The notes: generated by a model not told the origin, from the letters alone. Counted from the first letter of the stretch, positions 25,457 through 34,806 are shown. The stretch is 54,028 nucleotides of DNA from an uncultured Eubacteriales bacterium (GCA_905201505.1 CAJKOJ010000004.1:1-54028), one strand, 5' to 3'. Program-made: numbers and translations.

Positions 25457-26629
25457 TTATACATATATATACTCACTCATTACTGGCTGCAGCCCCTGTG
25501 CTTTAATAGCGTTATATACCTCCTGTACATTTCTGCCGTCACTTATTTCAAACTGCTCATCACCTTTTTTTTCATTATCTCCGTGACCACCTATTCCAAC
25601 ATCAACACCTGCTGAAATTTTTGTAGCAGCAATTTTAATTGAGTTATCTCTGAACCTTGCACATTCCCTTGTAGAAATTGTCATACTTGCAAAAGGCAGG
25701 AATATTCTGTAAGCACACATTACCTGAAGCAGCTGTGTTTCGTGTACATCTTTTGGATTGATTTTGTCATTATTAATAATTGGTCTTAATCTTGGACATG
25801 AAAAGGCTATATCTGCATGAGGATATTTCTGCTGAATTAAGTAAGCATGAGTTCCCACTGCAAAGGCATCCTTTCTGAAATCAGAAAGTCCTAAAAGTGC
25901 AGCAAATCCTACTCCCCTCATACCGCCTTTTAGTGCTCTTTCCTGAGCATTAATTCTGTAAGGGAAAATTCTCTTGTGTCCGGCAAGATGCAGTGTTTCA
26001 TACTTATCAGAATTGTATGTCTCCTGAAATACAGTTACATAGTCTGCACCGCATTTATGAAGATAATTATATTCATCACTGTTCATAGGATAAACTTCAA
26101 GTCCTATTACCTTGAAATACTTCTTGGCAATTTTACAAGCCTCTCCTATGTATTCAACACTTGACATTTTCTTGCTTTCGCCTGTAAGTATAAGTACCTC
26201 TTCAAGCCCGGTTTCTGCAATGGCTTTCATTTCTCTTTCTATTTCCTCTGCATCTAGCTTTGCTCTATGTATATTATTATGGCAGTTGAACCCGCAGTAA
26301 ATGCAATAGTTTTCACAATAGTTTGCTATATAGAGAGGAGTAAACATCTGAATACTGTTTCCAAAATGTTTTCTTGTCTCAATCTGAGCCCTCTGTGCAA
26401 TTTCTTCAAGCATAGGCAGAGCTGCCGGTGAAAGAAGTGCACCAAAATCATCAAGTGAAAGTACATCCTTTTCCAAAGCTTCTTTTACATCTTCCTCTGT
26501 ATATTTGTCAGCGTCATAGCTATCCATTGCAGCAATAACCTTGTCCTGTATTTCAGAACCTATGTCCTCCATATCAGGCAAATACTTCATATGGTCTATT
26601 CTCAATTCAGGATTTGTTAATTCATTCAT
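25457..26629 (-). CDS. thiH: 2-iminoacetate synthase (radical SAM)
   Basis: A 390-residue radical SAM enzyme. The cluster motif CENYCIYCGF (CxxxCxxC) is near residue 110. It cleaves tyrosine to dehydroglycine for thiazole formation and releases p-cresol. Conserved ThiH features include ILTGES, VYPMNSDEY, FQETYN and the C-terminal STRE...R region. The anaerobic ThiH route, rather than ThiO, fits a strict anaerobe. The start at ATG 26629 follows AAGGAG. It sits 18 bases after thiG. Confidence 0.95.
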   Translation of the reverse strand: MNELTNPELRIDHMKYLPDMEDIGSEIQDKVIAAMDSYDADKYTEEDVKEALEKDVLSLDDFGALLSPAALPMLEEIAQRAQIETRKHFGNSIQMFTPLYIANYCENYCIYCGFNCHNNIHRAKLDAEEIEREMKAIAETGLEEVLILTGESKKMSSVEYIGEACKIAKKYFKVIGLEVYPMNSDEYNYLHKCGADYVTVFQETYNSDKYETLHLAGHKRIFPYRINAQERALKGGMRGVGFAALLGLSDFRKDAFAVGTHAYLIQQKYPHADIAFSCPRLRPIINNDKINPKDVHETQLLQVMCAYRIFLPFASMTISTRECARFRDNSIKIAATKISAGVDVGIGGHGDNEKKGDEQFEISDGRNVQEVYNAIKAQGLQPVMSEYIYV

Positions 26630-26647
26630 CTTTACATTCTCCTTTTA

Positions 26648-27412
26648 TTAATCTCTTAAAAAGCCTGTTAAAGGTGATGAAGCACTTGCTCTCTCCATTA
26701 CTCTTCCCATACCGGAAAGATAAGCTGTTCTTCCTGCCTCAATTGCTTTTTTAAATGCTTCTGCCATAGCAGGAATATTCCCTGCTGTTGCTATAGCTGT
26801 ATTTGCCATTACAGCCGCAGCACCCATTTCCATAGCCTCACAAGCCTGTGACGGTTTGCCTATACCTGCGTCAACGATAATCGGCAGGTCAACTTCTTCA
26901 ATTAAAATCTTTATAAATTCCTTTGTTACAATGCCCTTATTTGTGCCAATAGGAGCACCTAAAGGCATAATTGTAGCCGCACCTGCATTTTTTAAATCTC
27001 TTGCAACATTAAGGTCAGGATACATATAAGGCATTACTATAAATCCTTCCTTTGCCAGTATTTCTGTTGCCTTTATTGTTTCATAGTTATCAGGCAAAAG
27101 ATATTTTGAATCTCTCATTATTTCAACTTTTACAAAGTCACCGCAGCCTACCTCCCTTGAAAGCCTTGCAATTCTTACAGCCTCATCAGCATTTCTCGCT
27201 CCTGAAGTATTTGGAAGCAGTGTAACTCCCTCAGGTATGTAATCTAAAATATTATCCACTTCTGAATTTGCCCTTCTTAAAGCAAGGGTTATGATTTCGG
27301 CTCCTGCATTTTCAACCGCTGCTTTAATAAGGTCAAGTGAATATTTTCCTGAACCTAAAATAAATCTTGAATTAAAATTATGACCGCCTATCACCAATTT
27401 ATCATTTACCAT
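26648..27412 (-). CDS. thiG: Thiazole synthase
   Basis: A 254-residue TIM barrel that builds the thiazole phosphate from deoxyxylulose phosphate, dehydroglycine and ThiS thiocarboxylate. Family motifs are SRFILGSGKYS, NTSGARNADEAVR, KVEIMRDSKYLLPD, MPLGAPIGTNKG and VDAGIGKPSQA. The start is ATG 27412: AAGGAG lies 8 bases upstream and overlaps the end of thiF. A longer frame to 27475 would run into thiF. Confidence 0.96.
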   Translation of the reverse strand: MVNDKLVIGGHNFNSRFILGSGKYSLDLIKAAVENAGAEIITLALRRANSEVDNILDYIPEGVTLLPNTSGARNADEAVRIARLSREVGCGDFVKVEIMRDSKYLLPDNYETIKATEILAKEGFIVMPYMYPDLNVARDLKNAGAATIMPLGAPIGTNKGIVTKEFIKILIEEVDLPIIVDAGIGKPSQACEAMEMGAAAVMANTAIATAGNIPAMAEAFKKAIEAGRTAYLSGMGRVMERASASSPLTGFLRD

Positions 27413-27414
27413 TT

Positions 27415-28044
27415 TTATATCTCCTTTATTCCCAGTAAAAGTCTTAATACCATATTTGCCTGATGCATTGCACATATACCTACACGGGGAGCCATAAGAC
27501 CAAGCCCCTCTTCAATGCCTGAGACAAAGTCACCGCATATATAAAGCCTTTCCATAGGCTGTTTTGTCTTAATCGTATTGCTTGTACCAAAACCTGCCAT
27601 ACCTGATGCTGAAACCACGGTTACATTGTCCGTTTCCGTAAGAAGCGTGTTTATAAGCATTGCCTTACTTTCAGCCTTATCAAAACATTCACACACTACA
27701 CTGAAATTTTTAAATATTTCCGCAGCATTTTCTTCTGTAATCTTTATATTAAGTGTCTCCAAATTTATAACAGGATTTATTTTTCTTATTATTTTTGAAA
27801 GAGCCTCTGTTTTTGCCCTTCCTATATCCTCAGCAAAGTAATACTGCCTGTTAAGATTAGTAATATCAACTATGTCAAAGTCTGCCAAAAAAAGCTTGCC
27901 TATACCAACCCTTGCAAGGGCAACAGCCACATTTGAGCCTAAACCGCCCAAACCAGCTATTGCGGCACTGCTCTTTTTAAGTTTATTGTATATTTCAATT
28001 CCGTGCCTTTCAATAAGAGCATTAATAAATTCATTATCTGTCAT
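27415..28044 (-). CDS. thiF: ThiS adenylyltransferase
   Basis: A 209-residue E1-like enzyme of the short clostridial ThiF type, without a rhodanese domain or the C-terminal zinc Cys pairs. The ATP-binding motif GLGGLGSNVAV, the Arg in NLNRQYYF and Asp in LADFDIVD are present. Cys residues at VVCECFD are candidates for the transfer step. It adenylates the C-terminal Gly of ThiS. The ATG at 28044 begins one base after the thiS stop; an upstream GTG at 28053 overlaps thiS. Confidence 0.93.
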   Translation of the reverse strand: MTDNEFINALIERHGIEIYNKLKKSSAAIAGLGGLGSNVAVALARVGIGKLFLADFDIVDITNLNRQYYFAEDIGRAKTEALSKIIRKINPVINLETLNIKITEENAAEIFKNFSVVCECFDKAESKAMLINTLLTETDNVTVVSASGMAGFGTSNTIKTKQPMERLYICGDFVSGIEEGLGLMAPRVGICAMHQANMVLRLLLGIKEI

Positions 28045-28045
28045 A

Positions 28046-28243
28046 TCAGCCACCGCCTACAAAGTTTACAATTTCTATAGTATCACCGTCATTTATTACA
28101 CTGTTTTCATATTCTGTTTTTGGCACTATTGTACCGTTTTTTTCAACTGCTATAAAATTAAGTCTGTAGTTATTTTCTATAAGATAATTCTTTATTGTCA
28201 TTCCGACGGCATAACCGGCGTCTTTACCGTTTATTTTCACCAT
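28046..28243 (-). CDS. thiS: Sulfur carrier protein ThiS
   Basis: A 65-residue ubiquitin-like protein ending in VGGG, whose last Gly carries the thiocarboxylate sulfur for the thiazole ring. It has AVEKNGTIVPKTEY and DGDTIEIVNFVGGG as in the family. AGAGGTGA precedes ATG. It is first in thiS-F-G-H-E and directly follows a structured leader. Confidence 0.95.
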   Translation of the reverse strand: MVKINGKDAGYAVGMTIKNYLIENNYRLNFIAVEKNGTIVPKTEYENSVINDGDTIEIVNFVGGG

Positions 28244-28270
28244 TTTATCACCTCTTTTATTTTATAAAAC

Positions 28271-28385
28271 AAAAAAAGGACACACAAAGAGAGCCGCACA
28301 TTTGGCTGTGCCTCCTACACCTTACGCCTGCAATCCAAAAAAACTGCATTCGTGGTGGTGTACCCCTTTGTATGACCTTAGTCAT
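28271..28385 (-). promoter_or_regulatory. Candidate HMP-PP (thiS-motif) riboswitch with terminator
   Basis: The minus-strand leader folds as: (a) hairpin ATGAC-TAAG-GTCAT (28372-28385); (b) a long helix closed by TACACC/GGTGTA with ACG/CGT and TGCA pairs inside; (c) a terminator in which GGCACA pairs with TGTGTC and an inner AGCC pairs with GGCT, ending in seven Us (28271-28277). An alternative pairing ACAAAG/CTTTGT would break the terminator. The TPP signature (CUGAGA, ...GCGUAGGGAA) is absent. A small aptamer inside a terminator upstream of thiS is the published architecture of the HMP-PP riboswitch. I cannot match the consensus base by base, so the class is inferred. Confidence 0.6.
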
Positions 28386-28397
28386 TACTTTTAGAAT

Positions 28398-28426
28398 ATT
28401 TTAACAAATTACGGCAAATTTGTCAA
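28398..28426 (-). promoter_or_regulatory. Promoter of the thi operon
   Basis: On the minus strand: TTGACA (28421-28426), 17 bp, TAAAAT (28398-28403) with an upstream TG. Transcription would begin about five bases before the first hairpin of the leader, so the whole RNA switch is transcribed. Confidence 0.8.
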
Positions 28427-28490
28427 CATTGTTTTCTGCATCTGCTTAAAGAGATAATAAATATAATCTCAATTGTTTTTTAACTTAATA

Positions 28491-28520
28491 AAGGCAGAAA
28501 AACTAACGCTTTTCCGCCTT
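28491..28520 (-). terminator. Terminator of ppk
   Basis: On the minus strand GGCGGAAAA pairs with TTTTCTGCC (one G-U), followed by TTTATTAAG. It lies a few bases after the ppk stop. Confidence 0.7.
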
Positions 28521-28527
28521 TTACTGC

Positions 28528-30642
28528 CTACTTCATATCTTCTGCTTTTACAGGCACAAAAATTTCTTCTTTCTCCTTTTTCTTAAACCTATCATATTCT
28601 TCCTTAGCCAGTCTGTAAAATTCCATTTGGCTTGATAGTACATCTCTTGCCCCTCTTCTGTCAATATGCTTATATGTCCCGTCAGGCTGCTGTATCTTAG
28701 CCTTTAAATTATCCCTTAGTGTAATATCTATAATTTCCATTACTTTCTTTTTTAAAGATTCGTCTTCAACAGGGAATGCGACCTCTACACGTCTGTCAAG
28801 ATTTCTGTTCATCCAGTCTGCTGAAGCAAGGTAAATTTTAGGATTTCCGCAGTTTTCAAAGTAATATATTCTGCTATGCTCCAGAAATCTGCCTACTATA
28901 CTTCTTACAGTTATATTTTCACTGACAGTTTTAATACCTGATTTAAGGCAGCATATTCCCCTTACAATAAGCTCAATTTTTACCCCTGCCATACTTGCTC
29001 TGTAAAGTGCTTTTATTATTCCTGTATCCACAAGAGAATTCATTTTTGCAATTATCTTTGCAGGTTTACCCTCAAGAGCATTTTTTTCTTCTCTCTCTAT
29101 ATTTTTTATAAACATTTCCCTCAAGTCCGTAGGTGCAGCCGCTATTTTATTCCACACAGGATATTTTGCATATCCGGACAGACAGTTAAATATTGCAGAC
29201 ACATCAGAACCTATTGTTTCTTTACATGTAAAAAGTCCCATATCAGTATAGAGTTTTGCAGTCTTGTCATTATAGTTTCCTGTTCCAAGGTGACAGTACC
29301 TTACAATCCCCTCTTCTTCTCTTCTTACCACAAGGCACAGCTTACAATGAGTTTTTAAACCTACAAGCCCATATATAACGTGACACCCTGCCTTTTCAAG
29401 TTTTTTAGCCCAGTTTATATTATTTTCCTCATCAAACCTTGCTTTAAGCTCCACAAGTACAGTTACCTGCTTGCCGTTTTCAGCTGCCTCAATGAGAGCC
29501 TTTATAATAGGCGAATTACTTGATACTCTGTAAAGTGTCTGTTTAATTGCAAGCACATTTTTATCTCTTGCCGCCAGCCTTACAAAATTAACAACAGGCT
29601 CAAAGGATTGATACGGATGATGCATAAGAACATCTCTTTCCCTTATAACCTCAAACATATCCCTGTCCTCAAACTCTGTTACCGGTACAGGCGGCATAGG
29701 TTCATTGCACAAATCAGGTCTGTTTACAATTCCCGCCAGAGAAAACCACACAGTAAGGTCAATAACATCAGGTATCATATAAACTTCATGCTCTTTAATC
29801 TCTAATTGTTCCCTGAGAAAACCAAATGAATTAGGGCAGATATCTTTATCTACCTCAAGTCTTACAGGCGCCCCCCACTTTCTCTGCTTAATAGAATCCT
29901 CTATTTCAGAGAGCAAATCATGGCTGTCCTCCTCATCTATTTCAAGGTCAGCATCTCTTGTCACTCTGAAACAATATGCTGATACAACCTTATTCCCGTT
30001 AAAAAGTTTATTAATATATGCTGTCACAATTTCTTCCAGGAATATAAGCTCTGTTTTCCCATTTTCACATGGAAGTTTTACAATTCTCGGTACTACAGAC
30101 GGAATAGGCACAACGGCAAATTCCTCTTCATTCTCCTCATTTCTTAATTCTATAATCAAATTAAGGCTTTTATTGGCTAACAGAGGAAACGGTCTTGAAT
30201 TGTCAATAGCCATAGGAGTAAGTATTGGATAAAGCGTAGTATTAAAATATATTTTCACAAATTCTCTTTGTTCCTTATTCAGCTCACCAAATTTTAAAAA
30301 TTTTATATTATTTTCTCCAAGCATAGGCAAAAGCATTCTGCAAAGGCAGCTGTATTGCCTGTACACAATTGTGTGCACTTTTTTTGATATTGCCTTTACC
30401 TGCTCCTTGGCAGTCATACCTGACGGGTCAGTTTTCACAGAACCTGAATAATCTTGTGTCACAAGTCCTGCAACCCTCACCATAAAGAACTCATCCATAT
30501 TAGATGCCGTAATTGCAAGAAAATTAAATAACTCAAGCAATGGATGTGTCTTTTCAGTTGCCTCTTCAAGCACTCTTATGTTAAATTCAAGCCAGCTCAG
30601 CTCCCTGTTGTAATAATAATCCTTGTTATTCAAATCTATCAT
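28528..30642 (-). CDS. ppk1: Polyphosphate kinase 1
   Basis: A 704-residue enzyme that makes polyphosphate from ATP. The four Ppk1 domains are recognisable: N-terminal NRELSWLEFNIRVLEEA, the head domain, then two phospholipase-D-like domains with HHPYQSF, the autophosphorylated His in LKTHCKLCLV, CHLGTGNYN, and SADWMNRNLDRRVEV with its second His neighbourhood. The ATG at 30642 overlaps the last base of the upstream stop (TGATG), and AAGGAG lies 9 bases upstream; a GTG three bases earlier is also possible. It is translationally coupled to the Ppx-like gene. Confidence 0.96.
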   Translation of the reverse strand: MIDLNNKDYYYNRELSWLEFNIRVLEEATEKTHPLLELFNFLAITASNMDEFFMVRVAGLVTQDYSGSVKTDPSGMTAKEQVKAISKKVHTIVYRQYSCLCRMLLPMLGENNIKFLKFGELNKEQREFVKIYFNTTLYPILTPMAIDNSRPFPLLANKSLNLIIELRNEENEEEFAVVPIPSVVPRIVKLPCENGKTELIFLEEIVTAYINKLFNGNKVVSAYCFRVTRDADLEIDEEDSHDLLSEIEDSIKQRKWGAPVRLEVDKDICPNSFGFLREQLEIKEHEVYMIPDVIDLTVWFSLAGIVNRPDLCNEPMPPVPVTEFEDRDMFEVIRERDVLMHHPYQSFEPVVNFVRLAARDKNVLAIKQTLYRVSSNSPIIKALIEAAENGKQVTVLVELKARFDEENNINWAKKLEKAGCHVIYGLVGLKTHCKLCLVVRREEEGIVRYCHLGTGNYNDKTAKLYTDMGLFTCKETIGSDVSAIFNCLSGYAKYPVWNKIAAAPTDLREMFIKNIEREEKNALEGKPAKIIAKMNSLVDTGIIKALYRASMAGVKIELIVRGICCLKSGIKTVSENITVRSIVGRFLEHSRIYYFENCGNPKIYLASADWMNRNLDRRVEVAFPVEDESLKKKVMEIIDITLRDNLKAKIQQPDGTYKHIDRRGARDVLSSQMEFYRLAKEEYDRFKKKEKEEIFVPVKAEDMK

Positions 30643-32165
30643 CACATTACACTCCTTCTGTTAAGCACGGTCTTTATGCCATACACATCCTCAAATAACT
30701 GTCTGTTTTTCTTAAATGCCCATTTTTCAAGGTCAATATTTTTATATGTAGAAACTGTAATAATAAGCTGACCATTTCTCATTCTGACATCTACTTCCTC
30801 TATTTTCTTATTGTACCCAATGTGAACAGCATTTGCCAGTTTAAGTATAGCACTTAGCTTACATACCTTTACCCTTTCCTCAAAATCCATTTTACCGTAA
30901 ACACCATTATCCTCATAAGGCATAACATCTTTGTGATAATATGCTATGGCAGCAATAAGGTGCTTTTCTTCTTCGTTTATCCCTACAATATCAAGTCCTT
31001 TAATCATATGATAAGATAGTCTGTCATACTCTCTTATGTTTACAGCTTTACCTATGTCTTCCAGTATTGATGCAATATGAAGCAGCAGTCTTTCCTTGCC
31101 TCCAAGCCCATGATGCTTCTTCATTTTGTCAAATATTTTAAGAGCAGTATTACTTACTGCATTTGAATATTCCTTGTCACGTCTAAACCTTGTTTCTATA
31201 TTTTTGGCAGATATAACACTGAATTCCTCATAGGCTTTTGTCAGAAGCCTTGCACTTTCAGGAAAAAGTTCTTCATAAAGTATTGCGTCACCAACAGTAA
31301 ACATAGGTGATATAATATTCTTATCACTTGTAAATTTAATAATTCTAGAATAAATAATTATTGCAGGCAAAATACTTTCAGCCTTATCCACAGACATATC
31401 ATATTTTTCAGCGATTTCCTCAGGCGTCATATTTTTAATATCGTTGTAAGTTTCCAAAAAACTTTCCCTTGTAATAATATTGGTACCATTTTTATTTTTT
31501 GCCTTGCATATTGAAGAAATCGTTTTTATTTCATTACCGCTTATCACAAAATTCTGTAACTTCTCAATTATAAATTCACTAATAGAATCCTGAAAAGGCT
31601 TTAAATATTCTTTTATTACCTGAACATAGTTTGAAGTATTTTCTCTGTAGTCATCAAATAACTCAGATACCCTCAGAGCACCTATTTTTATATTTTGTCC
31701 GCCTATGACTTTGCTGTCTTTCAGCACAAATATGCTTATATTTCCCGAACCCAAATGTGCAATAAGCGTTGAATTCATTTCTTCTCTGCTCAATGAGGCA
31801 ATAGTCATTTTATTTATATATATCTTTTCCTGAGTATCATCAATTACTCTAAGTTCCAGCCCTGTTTTTACCTTTAGCTGATCTAACACAAAATCCTTGT
31901 TCTTGCTCTCCCTTACAGCAGTTGTAGCAAAAACATATATATTCTTTGCTCCATATTCATTAGCTATGTTCTTATATCCATTTATAATTTCAGCAGCCTC
32001 TTCAATACTCTCAAATGAAATTTTACCGCTGTGAAAAGTATCTCTTCCAAGTGCAAGAGGATTTGAAACAGATTCCAGTATTTTTATATTTTCGACGCCC
32101 CTTTCTCCTATTTTAAGACGCAGCTCATTTGAAGCAATTTCTATTACAGCTATACACTTTTTCAT
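30642..32165 (-). CDS. Ppx/GppA-like protein with HD-like domain, catalytic motifs altered
   Basis: A 507-residue protein with the two-part plan of exopolyphosphatase/GppA: an ASKHA-like N-terminal half and an HD-like C-terminal half. ATTAVRESKN (80-89) and the Glu at 113 (RVIDDTQE) are kept. Key motifs are changed: the first phosphate loop reads VIEIASNE (7-14) where the family has IDxGSNS, and the second reads HLGSGN (137-142) where the family has DIGGGS. The HD site reads LEDIG instead of LHDIG. Enzymatic activity is therefore doubtful. It starts at ATG 32165 with GGGAGG at 8 bases and overlaps ppk1 at its 3' end. Confidence 0.85.
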   Translation of the reverse strand: MKKCIAVIEIASNELRLKIGERGVENIKILESVSNPLALGRDTFHSGKISFESIEEAAEIINGYKNIANEYGAKNIYVFATTAVRESKNKDFVLDQLKVKTGLELRVIDDTQEKIYINKMTIASLSREEMNSTLIAHLGSGNISIFVLKDSKVIGGQNIKIGALRVSELFDDYRENTSNYVQVIKEYLKPFQDSISEFIIEKLQNFVISGNEIKTISSICKAKNKNGTNIITRESFLETYNDIKNMTPEEIAEKYDMSVDKAESILPAIIIYSRIIKFTSDKNIISPMFTVGDAILYEELFPESARLLTKAYEEFSVISAKNIETRFRRDKEYSNAVSNTALKIFDKMKKHHGLGGKERLLLHIASILEDIGKAVNIREYDRLSYHMIKGLDIVGINEEEKHLIAAIAYYHKDVMPYEDNGVYGKMDFEERVKVCKLSAILKLANAVHIGYNKKIEEVDVRMRNGQLIITVSTYKNIDLEKWAFKKNRQLFEDVYGIKTVLNRRSVM

Positions 32166-32480
32166 ACACATATCCTCCCTTGTATAATAATTTTATACAT
32201 TGATTTTATTGTACTTAAATTTCCTTAATTCCATATAATTTATTTAAACGGCACTTCGGCAGAAATATAATTATAAAACTTATTAAATACAAGTTTTCTT
32301 ACTCTTTAAAATCTCTTATACTAACTATCCTGCATTTCAACATATTTTTAAAGTAACATTAAGTTAAATAAAATCAAATTTTATGTAAAATAACAAAAAA
32401 CATTTTACATACAACAATATATGAGTTAAAATATACACATACTAAAATGACATATCATAAACTAATCCGGAGGCGTAAAG
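32166..32480. other. Divergent intergenic region (ppx-like / corA-like)
   Basis: About 315 bp. It contains the corA-like promoter (32404-32432). On the minus strand the region just upstream of the ppx-like gene is AT-rich, with TATAAA- and TATTAT-like boxes but no clear -35. No magnesium riboswitch (M-box) signature is visible. Confidence 0.5.
32404..32432 (+). promoter_or_regulatory. Promoter of the corA-like gene
   Basis: TTTACA (32404-32409), 17 bp, TAAAAT (32427-32432). GGAGG follows before the ATG at 32481. Confidence 0.6.
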
Positions 32481-33404
32481 ATGCTGACTATACTTAACAC
32501 AGAAGAAAATATAACAAAGAGAACCGATTTTATATCAAAAGGCAGCTGGGTTAACCTTAGTTCCCCATCTAATCATGAAATTTTAGACGTAGCGTCTCAG
32601 CTTAATATCGACCTTAAAGATATACGTTCAGCCTTAGACTCCGATGAAGTATCAAGACTTGAAAAAGAAGATGATTACACACTCCTGTTAATAGATATTC
32701 CTACAGTCATAATAAAAAACCAAAGTTCTATATATACTACTATACCACTTTCCGTGATTTATTCAAAGGAAAATCTCATTACAGTATGCCTTGAAGATTC
32801 CCCTGTTATTAATAAACTTATAAATAACAAGCAAGACCTTTGCACTTACAAGAGGACACAGCTTATATATAAAATTTTGTACAATTCAGCAAAGCTTTAT
32901 ATGGATTACCTTATTAAAATTAACAGTATTAGAGCGTATATAGAAACAAAAGTCTCTACAAAAGAAACCCTTACTGAATTATACGATCTTGAAAAAAGCC
33001 TTGTATATTTTAAAACATCGTTAAAAAGCAATGAAATTGTTTTAAACCGGCTTTTAAAACAACAAACAATAAAACAATACCCTGAAGACGAAGATTTATT
33101 AGAAGATGTACTTATTGAATATAAACAGGCTATAGAAATGACACAAATTTTCTATGAGGTTCTTGACAACACAATATCCAAATACTCTGCACTTATGGAC
33201 TATGACTTAAACAATGCCATGAAACTTCTCACCTCATTTACTATAGTCCTTGCAATTCCTACCGTTATATCAGGAATATTTGGTATGAACCTTATTAACA
33301 TTCCATGGGAAAATTCCTCTGTCGGCTTTTGGATTGTTAATGTTATAACCATAGCTATATGTATAATATGTATTATACTTTTAAAAAAGAAAAAAATGCT
33401 CTGA
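32481..33404 (+). CDS. CorA-family divalent cation transporter
   Basis: A 307-residue protein with an N-terminal cytoplasmic domain, a long helix and two C-terminal membrane helices (about 247-269 and 281-303). The selectivity motif GMN occurs at the end of the first helix (IFGMNLINIPW). CorA channels form pentamers that admit magnesium or cobalt; some relatives export. The loop after GMN lacks the usual MPE, as in many Firmicutes CorA-like proteins. The start is supported by GGAGG. Confidence 0.9.
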   Translation: MLTILNTEENITKRTDFISKGSWVNLSSPSNHEILDVASQLNIDLKDIRSALDSDEVSRLEKEDDYTLLLIDIPTVIIKNQSSIYTTIPLSVIYSKENLITVCLEDSPVINKLINNKQDLCTYKRTQLIYKILYNSAKLYMDYLIKINSIRAYIETKVSTKETLTELYDLEKSLVYFKTSLKSNEIVLNRLLKQQTIKQYPEDEDLLEDVLIEYKQAIEMTQIFYEVLDNTISKYSALMDYDLNNAMKLLTSFTIVLAIPTVISGIFGMNLINIPWENSSVGFWIVNVITIAICIICIILLKKKKML

Positions 33405-33804
33405 ATGTCTTATATGCCCAAAATTTCTAAAGTTCAAGCCAATTGCATACTTATATAATTTATACTTAAAATCATAATTAAATATGATTATTATAAAAAT
33501 AAAGCACAAACTTTATAAACCATAATTTTGTTCTAACAACACTAAAAGGCATAACAGAATATTATTTTGCATAATAAAATATATATTTGTCTTCTGTATT
33601 TGATAATTTAAGATAAATAACTAGTTATTATATAAGTTTAAGGATAACTTACAACAGCTTAAAGTATGCTGAATAAGCTTTTTTAAGCCCATTCATAGCA
33701 AAACTTTTCAGTGTATGCTTCCCACCGCATTCCATATAACTTTTATTACTCACAAAAGTCAAATAAGAAGAATATATTATTTTGAATAGAACAGAGGCCT
33801 TAAT
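33405..33804. other. AT-rich intergenic region
   Basis: About 400 bp between the two metal transporter genes. It has one weak terminator-like structure (agctta ... taagct followed by TTTTTT, around 33658-33685). No gene, known metal riboswitch or clear promoter pair is recognised. Confidence 0.5.
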
Positions 33805-34740
33805 ATGAAAAATAGTGAATTCAAAGCTGCAGAATATACTAGAAAAAGAAACAGCACTTTGAGCGAAAAGACCGTGATCAGGAATCTTTCATTGGTGAGT
33901 ATCATAGGAAATGTTATATTGTCCGGCATTAAATTATTTGCAGGAATATATGGAAAATCAGGAGCAATGATTTCTGATGCAATTCACTCCATGTCCGATG
34001 TTGTGACAACTATTATTGCCTTTTTTGGAGTAAAAATATCACAAAAAACAGCGGACAAAATGCACCCATACGGTCATGATCGTATCGAGTGTGTTGCTTC
34101 CCTGCTTCTTGGCTTAATTCTTTTAGTAACCGGAATTGGTATAGGTAAAACCGGTGTTGACAACATAATTGCCGGAAATTATGAAAGCCTTACAGTTCCG
34201 CAGCCTATTGCCCTTGTTGCGGCAATTATATCAATTCTAGGGAAAGAAGCTATGTATTGGTACACACGTCACTATGCAAAGCTTATTAATTCTGCTGCTT
34301 TTATGGCAGATGCATGGCACCACCGCTCAGACGCTTTTTCCTCCATCGGTTCCTTAATAGGTATTGGTGGTGCAATGCTGGCATTTCCCATAATGGATTC
34401 CATAGCAAGCGTTGTCATTTGCCTGTTTATTTTGAAAGTTGCCTTCGATATATCCTGGGATGCTTTGAAAAAAATGCTGGACACTTCTTGCGGTGAAACT
34501 TATGAAAAACAGTTGACTGAATTTATTGAAGCTCAAGATAAGGTTGTTAGAGTCGATTTACTGCGTTCCAGAATGTTTGGTAATAAGGTGTATATTGATC
34601 TTGAAATCTCAGTAGACGGTAACAAACCACTGCATGAAGCACATGAAATAGCTGAACGTGTACATGAAAACGTAGAAAAAAACTTTTCCGAAGTTAAACA
34701 TATTATGATCCATGTCAACCCTGCAGAAATTTTGACTTAA
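33805..34740 (+). CDS. Cation diffusion facilitator (zinc-type)
   Basis: A 311-residue CDF efflux protein with six membrane helices and a C-terminal cytoplasmic domain ending in a HIMIHVNP strand. The metal site combines HSMSD in helix 2 and HHRSD in helix 5, an HxxxD/HxxxD pattern usual for zinc-type members. HPYGHDRIE after helix 2 is a strong family signature. AGAGG precedes ATG. Its codon use seems slightly less AT-rich than its neighbours, a weak hint of separate origin. It exports zinc or similar ions by proton exchange. Confidence 0.93.
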   Translation: MKNSEFKAAEYTRKRNSTLSEKTVIRNLSLVSIIGNVILSGIKLFAGIYGKSGAMISDAIHSMSDVVTTIIAFFGVKISQKTADKMHPYGHDRIECVASLLLGLILLVTGIGIGKTGVDNIIAGNYESLTVPQPIALVAAIISILGKEAMYWYTRHYAKLINSAAFMADAWHHRSDAFSSIGSLIGIGGAMLAFPIMDSIASVVICLFILKVAFDISWDALKKMLDTSCGETYEKQLTEFIEAQDKVVRVDLLRSRMFGNKVYIDLEISVDGNKPLHEAHEIAERVHENVEKNFSEVKHIMIHVNPAEILT

Positions 34741-34806
34741 ATAACTTCTGACAACATATAATTTAAACAAAATAACTTATATACTTTTATTTCAAAAATA
34801 AAAAAC

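Noticed and set aside
28271..28385. TPP riboswitch
   Set aside because: The conserved CUGAGA and GCGUAGGGAA-type segments are absent and the fold differs.
28271..28385. T-box leader
   Set aside because: No AGGGUGGNACCGCG-type T-box sequence or specifier stem; the downstream genes are not aminoacyl-tRNA or amino-acid genes.
32166..33804. Metal riboswitch (M-box, NiCo or yybP type) before the metal transporter genes
   Set aside because: No matching conserved segments could be found in either intergenic region.
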